From Adhaeribacter radiodurans (GTDB lineage: Bacteria; Bacteroidota; Bacteroidia; Cytophagales; Hymenobacteraceae): a stretch of DNA of 64,000 nt. The stretch covers positions 3,782,001-3,846,000 of the forward strand of contig NZ_CP055153.1 of the NCBI RefSeq assembly GCF_014075995.1. The letters run 5' to 3'. Every line of letters starts with the position of its first letter. Position 1 is the first letter of the stretch. This document shows positions 26,652 through 36,306 of this stretch, one piece after another. The position numbers and the translations under genes were made by a program. The notes under the pieces are model-generated. The model searched no databases. It was not told the DNA's origin and saw only the letters and a list, made by a program, of their open reading frames with translations.

Positions 26652-28379
26652 CTATTGTGTTATGGTAAAATTGATGGTTAAAGGAGTACCGGCAGTACCT
26701 TGCCCACTAGACTCGGTATAAGGAGTCGCTTTTAAGGTATAATCCCCGCTAGGTAAGACAATGCCGCCGTAATTAATCGAACCATCGCTTTTTTTCTCGT
26801 CGCCGAATAAAGTATATGGAGCAGATTCAGTTTTAGACATGGTCCATTTGCCGGATAAATTTAGTTTTACACTACCAACGGTTGTATTGGTATTCGCCCG
26901 GATGTTGATATTTTTAGTAGGTAAATTTGCTAAATTTAACGTCTCGCCGTTAGCAATGGTCTTTATTTCCCGATCGGTATCGCCATTAATCAGAGTAAAG
27001 CTTATTACTTTTTGCCCACTTGATGATACTGGATCGGTAACTGGATCGATAGCCGGGGTAGAACCACCATCTTCTACTGGCGGATTACTGGACCCGGAAC
27101 CAGAAACTACCGTAAAATTAACGGTTAAAGCGGTACCCGCTTCCCCTTTACCGCCAGCTTCGGTATAAGGAGTTGCTTTTAAGGTATATTGGCCGGTGGC
27201 TGGTTGCCAGGCAGCATAATCTGAATTGGTATCGCCGAATAAAGAGTATGGAGCGCCTCCCTCCGTTTTAGTGTAGGTTTTAGCACCGCTCAGATTAAAA
27301 TACACACTACCAACCGGGAAACTGGTATTGGCCCGGATATTAATGTTTTTGGTAGGTAAATTTGCTAAATCTAAGGTTTCGCCGTTTGCAATTGTTTTAA
27401 TTTCCCGATCGGTATCTGCATTAATTAAAGTAAAACTTTCAACCTTCTGATCGGTTGATGATCCCGGATCAGTTTCTGGATCGGTATCAGGAGTGGTGTC
27501 TGGGTCTTCTACTGGAGGATTATTGGAACCGGAACCAGATGGAGCAACATCGGCATAGGTGGCACCACCACCTGCTGTGCGAATATCATCTATAAAAAGA
27601 GCTCTTTTTGTGATGCTTCCCCATTTTCTTTTGTAAATACCGGTTTTAAAATAAGGATATTCATTATCGTTATAGCTATTTGGACCACTATAATCAAGCG
27701 TTTTCGTGCCGTTTAACCAAACATCAAAAATACCATCCGACTCATGAGAAAAGTTAATGTGAAATACAAAATCAACCCATTTATCTTTAATTACCGGTCC
27801 CAGGTCAAATACTTTTTTACCGCTAATAGTTGAGTTAGTGTTATTAGAGCGCGTAGCCCAATACATTACCACGTTTAATCTACCTTTACTAACTACCAAA
27901 GCAATGGGGGGAAAACGAGCGGCCTCTCCATCATCTTCCATAGCATGCCATTGCGCAATTATATCCCACGTATCTACCTCGGTGCTAGTTTGCCAGTAAC
28001 TACTTGGTAAATACATACTTAAACCATACCAACGGTTACTGGATGTTTCGGCAGGTAATAATATTTCGGATCGTACCTTATTATCAGCTTTTCTTAACTC
28101 AATACGAGCAGATTTTGAACCCGTGCGGGCAGCAGAACCAGAAAGAGCAAAACCATGCGAAGTATACACTTGCTTGTTAAATGGACTAATGTAAGTGGTT
28201 TCGAATCGCTGCTCTACCATCAGATTATTCCGGTAAGAATCAACCGACGTAACATTACTGCTACTGGTTAATTCAACCTCCGATTTAACTGCGGCTTCTA
28301 ACTCAACTATTTCTTCTGTCTCGCAAGCTACTGTAAATAAGGATAGTAAGGAAATGGATAAGAGTAGTTTAATTTTCAT
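26652..28379 (-). CDS. Secreted polysaccharide lyase with two FTLINADTD modules (paralogue 1)
   Basis: The 575-residue lipoprotein has a signal with lipobox Cys19 (LFTVAC). Residues ~50-280 form a concanavalin-like lyase domain of the heparin-lyase-I-like Polysacc_lyase family: GSKSARIELRKADNKVRSE, WDIIAQWHAMED, RFPPIALVVSKGRL, KWVDFVFHINFSHESDG and YFKTGIYKRKWGS. A Pro/Asp/Thr-rich linker leads to two ~110-residue beta modules (VESFTLINADTDREI... and VISFTLINGDTDREI...). It should act at the cell surface, cleaving an acidic polysaccharide by beta-elimination; the substrate is unknown. The lyase half is nearly the same as that of the next gene, which has one module. Confidence 0.87.
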   Translation of the reverse strand: MKIKLLLSISLLSLFTVACETEEIVELEAAVKSEVELTSSSNVTSVDSYRNNLMVEQRFETTYISPFNKQVYTSHGFALSGSAARTGSKSARIELRKADNKVRSEILLPAETSSNRWYGLSMYLPSSYWQTSTEVDTWDIIAQWHAMEDDGEAARFPPIALVVSKGRLNVVMYWATRSNNTNSTISGKKVFDLGPVIKDKWVDFVFHINFSHESDGIFDVWLNGTKTLDYSGPNSYNDNEYPYFKTGIYKRKWGSITKRALFIDDIRTAGGGATYADVAPSGSGSNNPPVEDPDTTPDTDPETDPGSSTDQKVESFTLINADTDREIKTIANGETLDLANLPTKNINIRANTSFPVGSVYFNLSGAKTYTKTEGGAPYSLFGDTNSDYAAWQPATGQYTLKATPYTEAGGKGEAGTALTVNFTVVSGSGSSNPPVEDGGSTPAIDPVTDPVSSSGQKVISFTLINGDTDREIKTIANGETLNLANLPTKNINIRANTNTTVGSVKLNLSGKWTMSKTESAPYTLFGDEKKSDGSINYGGIVLPSGDYTLKATPYTESSGQGTAGTPLTINFTITQ

Positions 28380-29038
28380 ATGGTCTGATTAAAGTTAGAA
28401 ATAGTTTAAATTAAAATTCTACAATTTAATAACTCGCCTGCAAGCAAAATTTCAATGTAACCAAATTGTATATTTAATTTTAAGAGCTGGTATTCATTTA
28501 TAAGCAATCACGAATTTTGCTAATTTAAGTATCCAATAATGGATCTATTATCATAAGATAATAAAATTAATTTTATATAATAAATCTAATAACATGCAAC
28601 CTTTTTTAAATTATTATATGTGGTATCAAACATAAACTATATTTATCTACTCACCAAATATTTTTCTATTTAAATCATAATAATTGTATAAAAAGACTAA
28701 TTATTTAATTTTAGCCAGGATTCAGTTTGTTTATAGCTAATTTCAATTCAAACAACTAGAATACAGAATAATACCCAATCATCGTAGTAACTTATGATTT
28801 TTACAAGAATCTTAAATTTTAAAATATTATATTATTTTGTATTTTTTAGAAAAGAGCTTCTTTTTTAAACTAAAGTATCAGCCAAATAAAAATTGAATTA
28901 TTATAACTAAGCAAGATTGCTTAAACCTATAGTGCATATTGTATCAACCTTTAAATTTTAATAAATTCCATGCGCTTAGCCATTTTTATGCCAACTTTAC
29001 ATAAAGCCTCTAATAATTGTATAATCAACAATTGTCAA

Positions 29039-29094
29039 AGTGTGTTTGATACACACTAATAATTAGCTGTGGAATTTTTCTACACTTCGTAGAA
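29039..29094. promoter_or_regulatory. Conserved pair of dyads upstream of lyase 1
   Basis: Dyad 1 is AGTGTGT-N5-ACACACT (29039-29057). Dyad 2 is TTCTAC-N5-GTAGAA (29078-29094) inside GTGGAATTTTTCTACAC. Both recur in the same order upstream of lyase 2. They are perfect inverted repeats of transcription-factor size. They lie about 660-715 bp before the start codon, so either the leader is long or they serve another transcript. Confidence 0.6.
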
Positions 29095-29564
29095 TATTTC
29101 TACAGGTATATACATTATAATTTTTCTGAAAAACCTTAAAACAAATTGAAGATCAAAAGGAGATATATTTTGGGAGTAGTATTTTTTTGATATAAAAAGC
29201 AAAGCACAATCTATATAGACAAACAATATGCTTTAAAATAATAAGACAGAAGTTAGATGAACGTTATTGATTATTACTAATTCACCTCAATTCTAATTCG
29301 TTAAATGTATTTATTTGTAAATTTGATAATGCTTTCTTTTTTAAAATTAAATTAACTAAGCTAAGATTGATTTAAGATGAGCGCGTTAAAGAGACTTATT
29401 TTTGCCAATTGAAATTGTATGAATTAAATAGGTACAAGCTTGTTGTTTGCATACTCCCTATAAAGAACTTATCCAAAGTTGTGATCTTATACCAGCTAGT
29501 ACTACTAATGAGGAGCAGAATTTATTTAAAGAGAAGGTTATATTTTTTGGAAACTTAAAACAAA

Positions 29565-29602
29565 GAGCAGGCCGCCCAGCAATAATGCTAAACGGCCTGT
29601 TC
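29565..29602. terminator. Terminator of the second polysaccharide lyase
   Basis: GAGCAGGCCG (29565-29574) pairs with CGGCCTGTTC (29593-29602) with one G-T pair, 52 bp past the lyase 2 stop on the minus strand. It is homologous to the terminator of lyase 1. Confidence 0.75.
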
Positions 29603-29653
29603 ATTAATAATCCAGTGCATAAACATTATGGCACCAGTATGTAGGAAAAAGAT

Positions 29654-30901
29654 TTATTCTACAATTTTAAAAGTAACCGCTAATGGAGTACCAGCCGTAC
29701 CAGATTTATTTGATCCGGTATAAGGAGTGCCTTTTAAAGTAAAGCTACCGGTAACGGCACGCCACACGTTATAGTTTCCACCAGAATCGCCGAATAGAGC
29801 GTAAGGTTTTCCTGTTTGAGTAGTTGTAAGGCTATGGGCACCAGACAAAGCAAATCCTACACTGCTTACCGTAGCTGGATACGTATTGGCCCGAACATTC
29901 AGGTTGCGGGTACCTATATTAGACAAATCAATAGTAGCTCCGTTTGAAATCGTCATTATATCCCGGTCAGTATCGGCATTAATTAAAGTAAAGCTTGTTA
30001 ACTTTTGGCCAGAGGTAACCACTTCATCTTCTTCTTTAGGCGGGGTAGTAGTACCACCGGAACCAGATGGAGCAACATCGGCATACGTGGCACCACCACC
30101 TGCTGTGCGAATATCATCTACAAAAAGAGCTCTCTTGGTAATGCTTCCCCAATCTCTTTTGTAAATACCGGTTTTAAAGTAAGGATAAGCTTTATCGTTG
30201 TAACTGTTTGGACCACGGAAGCTAACTGCCTTCGTACCATTTACCCAAATATCGAAAACACCATCTGATTGGTGCGAGAAGTTAATGTGAAATACAAAAT
30301 CAATCCACTTATCTTTAATTACCGGACCTAAGTCGAATACTTTTTTACCGCTAATGGTAGAATTGGTGTTGATAGACCGGGTAGCCCAATAAAGAACTGC
30401 AGTTAAGCGGCCTTTACTAACCACTAACGCAATGGGGGGAAAACGTGCAGCCTCTCCGGAGTCTTCCATAGCATGCCACTGCGCAATTATATCCCAAGTA
30501 TCGGAAGTCATGCTGTTCTGCCAGTAACCACTAGGCAAATAGGTACTAAACCCATACCAACGGTTGCTAGAAGTTTCAGCAGGTAGTAATATTTCCGAAC
30601 GTACTTTATTATCTGCTTTTCTTAATTCTAAACGAACCGATTTTGAACCCGTGCGAGCAACGGCACTAGAAAGAGCATATCCATGAGAGGTATACACTTG
30701 TTTGTTAAACGGACTTATAATAGAGCCCTCAAACCGCTGCTCTACTAAAAGATTATCCCGGTAAGAATCAACAGAGGTAACATTACTGGTACTGGTTAAT
30801 TCAACGTCCGATTTAACTTCTGGCTGAACCAATTCTTCCGTTTCGCAGGCTGTCGTAAATAAAGCCAGTAAGGAAATTGATAAGAGTAGTTTAGTTTTCA
30901 T
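29654..30901 (-). CDS. Secreted polysaccharide lyase with one FTLINADTD module (paralogue 2)
   Basis: The start is the ATG at 30901 (a TTG two codons upstream is less likely). A lipobox with Cys19 (LFTTAC) is followed by the same lyase domain as the neighbouring paralogue (GSKSVRLELRKADNKVRSE, WDIIAQWHAMED, FKTGIYKRDWGS). A Gly/Thr/Glu linker leads to one C-terminal module (LTSFTLINADTDRDIMTISN). It is the product of a tandem duplication that also copied more than 1 kb of upstream DNA. Divergence is greater in the linker and module than in the catalytic half. Surface-located; substrate unknown. Confidence 0.87.
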   Translation of the reverse strand: MKTKLLLSISLLALFTTACETEELVQPEVKSDVELTSTSNVTSVDSYRDNLLVEQRFEGSIISPFNKQVYTSHGYALSSAVARTGSKSVRLELRKADNKVRSEILLPAETSSNRWYGFSTYLPSGYWQNSMTSDTWDIIAQWHAMEDSGEAARFPPIALVVSKGRLTAVLYWATRSINTNSTISGKKVFDLGPVIKDKWIDFVFHINFSHQSDGVFDIWVNGTKAVSFRGPNSYNDKAYPYFKTGIYKRDWGSITKRALFVDDIRTAGGGATYADVAPSGSGGTTTPPKEEDEVVTSGQKLTSFTLINADTDRDIMTISNGATIDLSNIGTRNLNVRANTYPATVSSVGFALSGAHSLTTTQTGKPYALFGDSGGNYNVWRAVTGSFTLKGTPYTGSNKSGTAGTPLAVTFKIVE

Positions 30902-32196
30902 AAACAACGATTAAAGTTTACAATAGTTTAGATCAAAAATTTACAATTCGGCAGTACACTTGCTAGCAAAATTTAAAACTCACTAAATTGTATAAATGGT
31001 TTTGTAAATAGACAATTATTGATTACTTGTTAAAAATCATCTAAATTTTAATAGTTTAAAAACAATTAATTTATCTTTAAAGCTATTCGTAAATCAATAT
31101 AACAAATCTAATAGCGTGCAACCTTTTTTATTATTTGATTTCTGATTCAAAACTATATTATATTTATCTATCAACCAAATTTTTTTATAATAAATTGTAA
31201 CTTTTATATTTTTTATTAATAATATTATAGTTTTTTAAGCCATTTTGCTTTTAATTTAAAATTAAATCTAATTACAGCTAATCTTTAAAAGTAGATAGAT
31301 AAATATGTTTTTATAATTTTATATAGAAATTTACAACTTTTTAATTTTAAATTAATTGTATTATTCCGAAACAATGATAAAATCTATTAAATTAGTCTAA
31401 TTATAAAATAATTGTATTTTATCAATACCAAATCTTACATAGAGCACCACAATACTTATTGAAATTAGCCTAAAGCGCACGCGCTTAGCTATTATTATGC
31501 CAGATTTTTATAAAGCTTATTACAAGTGTTAACACAACACTTTTACAAATTAATCTAGAGTAGCTTGAAGGTGAATCTGTGGAATTTTTCTACACTCTGT
31601 AGAAGGAATCTACACTGCAATTCCACACAATTACATTAAATAAGCTTATGTGTAAGTATTTAATTATAAGGGAATTTTGAGAGGAGTAGCACTTTTTAAG
31701 TAAAGAGGAAGGTCAGAAAAATTATTTTTGATACAATTGCGTTTAAAAGAATAAGACAGAAGATAGATGACCGCTATTATTTAGGCTTAAATAACTGAAA
31801 TTCTAAACCAGGATCCATCATCTGTTAGAGATTTATTATAATCCAGCATTTTGGCTAAATTTACTTCTGATAGGATTTATAAGATTGTTCATCCAAAATA
31901 TTAGTGCACTACGCCAAAAGCATCTTTACTCCTGTTTATCAGCTAACTGGCTCACTTTTTATGTTTACCAGTACCTTTCTGCCGCTAAAAATACAGCAAA
32001 TTTGCAGACTTGCCTGTAGGGTCCTACTATTCAATTGCTTCTATCGTAAAGCTCTTTTGGCAAACTCAAAAAAAAAAATCAGTAAAAAGGGTTTGCCTAA
32101 AAAGGAAAACAGGTTTGCTTTGTCGTTATAGCTTAACCATTCATGAAATCTACTGCAAAAATTTTAATCTAGTATTGTAAGCAAGAAACAAGGCTT
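30902..32196. other. Long duplicated upstream region, copy 2
   Basis: A 1.3-kb AT-rich gene-free region. Most of it aligns with 28380-29650. Near the lyase start both copies share AAATTGTATA followed by AAATTTTGCT.GCAAG on the leader strand, a possible promoter/leader start. The 75-codon ORF at 31904 is low complexity and probably not a gene. Confidence 0.7.
31524..31626. promoter_or_regulatory. Conserved pair of dyads upstream of lyase 2
   Basis: AAGTGTT-N5-AACACTT (31524-31542) and TTCTAC-N5-GTAGAA (31588-31604) match the pair upstream of lyase 1. Here the second dyad is nested in a larger palindrome, GTGGAATT (31579-31586) and AATTCCAC (31619-31626). Bases inside arms differ between copies while pairing is kept, which favours selection on the dyad. 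Confidence 0.6.
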
Positions 32197-33408
32197 TTAA
32201 TAAGTATTTATTTGCTTCGAATTTATATCTACAATCTTAAAATCTACTTTTTTGCTTTCTTCATCGTCGGGAGCAGCCAAAGTTTGGCTGGTATGAGCCC
32301 GTACTTTGGTAAAGGTTAATACTTCTTTGTGCAGCAGTTTTCCATTCTTCTTTTTATAGCTTACTTCTACGTTAACATTATCCAGGTCGTAAGCAGAACT
32401 GTTTTGGATGGTGATTTGCAAGTCTTTGGTTCCTTTTCGCTTTTGGTTGGCTATTACGTTGCTTTTCACCGTCACAAATTTAGTAAGGTCTAGATCCGGC
32501 GGCGGATTATAATTTACAGGTGAGTTTTCAGGCTTAGAATTTCCTGGATTTGGTTGCCTTACAGTAAGTTTACCTGACTTAGTTGGATTACCGTTTCTTT
32601 TTTTTCCAATTGGACCAGGAGTTTCAATAGAAGTAACAGTTTTCGGAGGTAAAGTAGAGGGAGAAGTAGAAGGACCTGCTTCGGCAGGTATACTATCCTC
32701 CTTAGATTTTACAGCAGGACTATCGGGTTTGGAGGAAAAGGTTGTACCAGTACTAACAAGTGGTATGGGTTTCTTTTTACGGACAATAATATTATTAACG
32801 GCGAAAACAGTATCTTTCTCCACTAGTAAAGCCAATCTGGCCGGAATACTATCGGTTGTAATATTTATTTTAGGAACCAAAACTCGCAGCGTATCAGAAG
32901 TAGTGCCCACAAGGGTACTTTTAAAACCATTAAAAAGTACCTGCAATTTTTCGGGTTTAACCGGAAAGTTTTTACCCGGAATAACAAAAGTTTCGCCTTC
33001 TATTACCGAAGATTTAAAAGTAGCGGTTTCTATTTTTTTATTACCCGAGAGCAAACCAAAACCTGCCACTGCTACAACGGCGGCAATGGCCAGGAATAAG
33101 ATAATCAACACCAAGCGTATATAACTCAGCTTTTTGGGATCTGGTTTAATTCCCGGAACATCTGTAATTATTACAAGTTTGGGATCTTGGTTAAAGTTAG
33201 TAGTAGGGCTATCTGGTTGAGTGTTTGGAATTTTATTGTTTAAGATACTGGTTGGCTCTTCTAGTACTTCGTTTGGCTCTGTTATTATTTCTGGTTCGGT
33301 TGTTACTACTTTCGATGCTTCCGGAATGATTGCTTCCGCAATACTTACCGTTACGGGTTCACTTTTTTTCTCGCCCGAATTGTTAATGGCTACTAACTGA
33401 CTGATATA
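32197..33408 (-). pseudogene. Kinase-Ig-TM protein remnant, part 3 (TM and C-terminal domains)
   Basis: This frame has no ATG start; it is open from 33408 and continues the Ig-like domain begun in part 2 (QLVAINNSGEKKSEPVTV). It then runs through an acidic linker (IITEPNEVLEEP), a TM helix (LVLIILFLAIAAVVAVAGF), an IPT-like beta domain (EGETFVIPGKNFPVKPEK), a Pro/Ser linker and a C-terminal beta domain (DLQITIQNSSAYDLDNVNVE) like FxLYD-type domains. The break from part 2 is a tandem TCAG duplication at 33397-33404. As a membrane sensor kinase its C-terminal half would have faced outward; this is inferred. Confidence 0.75.
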
Positions 33409-34030
33409 CTACTTTTTTGGGTTTACCATCGTAGGCTTCCCGCAGATCCAGATTATTTGTAATTTTTTGGATTTCTTGGTGTAGCCGGCCGTTGCGGTGC
33501 AGCTCTAAACGAGTAACGTGCGCTACTTCCCAGGAAAGGGAAAGAGCTTGGCCCGGTCCTATGTTGGTAGCACTCGCCTCGAAAGAATAAATTACTGGCT
33601 CGGTTAGGGTAGGTTGGTACGGAACCCGGTCGTTTTGAATAATATGCTGTAGGATAAACTCTTTTACTTCGGAGCCCGACAATAATTGCTGATCTTGTTG
33701 ACTTTCTTTATAGGCCCGAATAAATAAATCTTTAAAGCCAGAATATGTTTCAGCTAAAAGTGCCGGTAGGTTATCGTATAAAACCGTCGATTTGTAGTCG
33801 TATCTTTTATCGGTTAAGGCAATTTTAATGCGTAGCACTAAAAATATTATTTGCAAAAAATTAAACATTGGCCCGTTTAAATCACCGGTTTTCAGATCTT
33901 TATAACCTAGCTGTTCTTTAAAAAAAGTAATAACCAAAGCCCAGTATTGTTTATCCCCGTCCATGTGGTTATGGGGTCTTTGGGAAGTGGGCTGTACACT
34001 ATCCAAATCAATAAATAAAAAACGGCCGCC
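33383..34030 (-). pseudogene. Kinase-Ig-TM protein remnant, part 2 (kinase C-lobe and Ig-like domain)
   Basis: It continues the kinase fold after the first frameshift: GGRFLFIDLDSVQ (a DFG-like DLD), then MDGDKQYWALVITFFKEQL and the C-lobe helices. From about 33590 it becomes an Ig-like domain (YSFEASATNIGPGQALSLSW). It then hits a stop at 33383 because of the 4-bp duplication; deleting one TCAG restores VVYQLVAINNSG. No start of its own is expected; the ATG at 34006 is internal. Confidence 0.75.
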
Positions 34031-34458
34031 GGATTCGCAAAAATATTCTTTTCACAAAAATCCATGAACCAAAAATGCTTGTTATGTAAGGCATTTAAGC
34101 CTTTAAAAAGATCATCCGTCAGGCGGGGTAAGTTTAAATTGGCATTGCGGTTAACAGCAGCTTCCAGGGTTTCGCCGGTTAAATACTCATAAAATACATA
34201 GTAGATCGGGCGGCCATTTTCTTCTGTTTCAACTACATCGTATATTCGGGGCAAATCGGGTTCAAACTTATCTTTTACTTGCAGCATTAAATCCCAGCCC
34301 GAAATATCTGCCGGACCTTTCTTCTCGAATCGTTTTACAAAACACGTATATTTTCCGATGGAAACAGGAAACTTAAAAGGATCTCCGGAGGCAAAGAGCC
34401 AACCTTGGGGATAGTCGGAGATATATTCATGCTCTTTTTCTTTAATAACTACTTTCAT
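33907..34458 (-). pseudogene. Protein kinase-like gene remnant, part 1 (N-lobe and catalytic loop)
   Basis: This true N-terminus of a small Ser/Thr kinase-like protein has a VAIK-like lysine (YTCFVKRFEKKG), a hinge (YYVFYEYLTGETLEAAV), and a catalytic loop HFWFMDFCEKNIFANP with D and N kept. Directly after NP the frame goes wrong: one missing G near 34027-34032 turns NP-GGRFLFIDLDS into NP-AAVFYLL and a nonsense tail. It lies 127 bp after the PP2C gene and belongs to a vWA-PP2C-kinase triad. Confidence 0.75.
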
Positions 34459-34585
34459 TATTACCTGGCTCTATTACAGTATCTATCCTTTGTATTTTAA
34501 AATTGTATTCCCATTGCTACCGAAAACTGAAAGCTTAATGAAGATTAGAAAATTGTTTTTCGGCTTTTGAATCGAATAAGCAAAT

Positions 34586-35203
34586 TTATTCTTTCCCTGA
34601 TTTAATTTGTATAAAGCAAATTGCCTTATCATCAGCGGTACCTTGTAAATGATATACTATTTCTTCTCTTAAGTCCGTAAAAGATTCAGCTCTGGGTTTA
34701 TTCAGGAGGGATTCAGATTCTAGGCCAATGCCATCGGTAAAGGCAATAATAGATTGCACATTTGCCTGTTTTACAATTTCGTACTTAGGGGTATTATGCT
34801 GAATATCCAATTCTTTCTGCGCGTTAAGAACTAACCGGAAAAATAACCGGTCGTTACTGCTGTCGTTTTTACTCAATAAGGTGGTGTTCATAACTTTAAG
34901 CTTGCGGTTGGTGTGCGTATAAAGTACCATTTTACAATCGCCGGAGCGATAGGCGGTAAGTTCGCCGTTAACAGATATTTTACTAATTAAAAGCGTGGTA
35001 GCGCATTCCGGAACGTTTTTTTGCTCAATGTTGGCCCGGAGAACAACTTGCTCATCGGTGGGTAAGGCTTGAATTTGCCGTAGCCAATCTTTTTTAACTT
35101 CCTGAACGGCTTGCAGAAGTAAAGCATCCAGCGAAGTAGTGGCTATTTGAGTAAAAGACAGGCGCAGCTTATTCGAAATTCCCTGCGCTAATAATCTACT
35201 CGA
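34586..35203 (-). pseudogene. PP2C phosphatase remnant, C-terminal part
   Basis: In frame from the break at 35203: SSRLLAQGISNKLRLSF, then the PP2C core ECATTLLI (GTT motif), YRSGDCKMVLYT (GD motif), IIAFTDGIGLE (TDG motif) and GTADDKAICFIQI (DD/DN motif). These complete the metal-site motifs started in the upstream part. It has no start codon of its own except an internal ATG at 34930. Confidence 0.78.
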
Positions 35204-36306
35204 AAATACTCCCGCCTATCTACCGGATTGTGCAAACAATATTGGTCGGAAGTGCCATCCAACACCCAGAGCAATAATTGTTGATGATTGGCCACCATAA
35301 CACAAGCATCTTCGCCTAAATCTTTATCTGCATCGGGGTCGCTCATGTATTTCTTACGAGGACCAGCCGTTAGTAAAATTTCCGTAGAAAAATAGGAATT
35401 GGGTTCTGCCTTGTAAGCATCTGCCTCTTGGGTTTCTGTTACAGAAAAAAGTAAATTTTCTTCTGAGTCAGGCATTTCTGCCTGGCATAATTGGTTATTG
35501 GCAGCATTCTGGTGGCTCTCCTCATAAAGGCGCTGGTTTTCGACTTGGCCAGAAACAACTGTACTATCTGAATAACTTTTTTTTTCGGGCGAAAAAGAAA
35601 CAGCATTATCAGACTTTACACTCACGTTAAAAACCAGAAAGCGGCTCGTAGCCCACAACAAACAAAATACTCCGGCCAAACCACTGCCCCAAAACAATAA
35701 TGTTTGCCAAACAGAATGGTTATTGGCAGTAACTGACGGCAAACTCGGCGCATTAGTAACAGGAGTACTTACCTTAACCGCATTTGTTAAAGTAACCGGT
35801 TCTTCTTCTTGCTCATTAATTGCTTGCAAGTAGGCGCCATACGTATTTGAATTATCACCTGCGTTAAGTAATTCAGTTAGTAAATTTTCGGGCGAATCCA
35901 GAAGTAAACGGTAGTCGCGGGCTTTTCTACCGGAGCTGTCGGGAAAAATCAGGCGCAGTTTCCAAACTACAGGTTTGTTCTGCTGTACGGAAAGAACCGG
36001 CACAATCAAATAAGCAGAATCTTCCGCCTTCACCGTCGAAGGTTTAGTAATAGGCTCCACCCGAAACAACAGCTTCCCTATCTTATCCGAAGTAGGTTGT
36101 TCTGGTTTTTGTCTACTTAATGCTGCTTTATCAGAAATAAATGGCAGGGAATTTTTCTTATTAATGTTTGATGAGTAAGACAGGTCGGTAGAAACTACGT
36201 TTTTTTCAGCTTGCGCTTTACCCGGAACATCCAATAATGAGGCAGCCGCAGGTGGAGCAACTACCAGAATGCTAGCGAGAGAAACCGAAAAAGCAAAAGC
36301 GAGCAT
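35188..36306 (-). pseudogene. Membrane-anchored PP2C phosphatase, N-terminal part (frameshifted)
   Basis: It has a signal-like N-terminus (LAFAFSVSLASILVVAPPAAA), a ~170-residue extracytoplasmic region, a TM helix (LFWGSGLAGVFCLLWATS, near residue 210), a linker, and the start of the PP2C domain (LGEDACVMVANHQQLLLWVLDGTSD). The frame ends prematurely after DRREYF; one extra T in the T4 run (bases 35203-35206) would join it to SSRLLAQG. Its ATG overlaps the vWA stop as TAATG, so translation is coupled. It could be a sequencing indel, but neighbouring lesions argue for decay. Confidence 0.78.

Larger units (their letters stand above)
28380..29653. other. Long duplicated upstream region, copy 1
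   Basis: A 1.27-kb AT-rich gene-free region upstream of lyase 1. Many blocks match the region upstream of lyase 2 (30902-31860): AAATCTAATA.C.TGCAACC near 28585, GCGCTTAGC near 28972, the two dyads at 29039 and 29078, and AATAAGACAGAAG near 29240. The terminator of lyase 2 lies at its far end. A 65-codon plus-strand ORF at 29447 overlaps that terminator and looks spurious. Confidence 0.75.

Noticed and set aside
29447-29644. 65-codon plus-strand ORF downstream of lyase 2
   Set aside because: It overlaps the lyase terminator hairpin and has no recognisable domain or partner.
31904-32131. 75-codon plus-strand ORF
   Set aside because: Low complexity, Lys-rich end, no start context or family; looks like random AT-rich sequence.
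33383-35210. Programmed ribosomal frameshifting in the kinase and PP2C genes
   Set aside because: No slippery heptamer in the right frame at the three sites, and one break is a 4-bp duplication. Decay explains all of them better.
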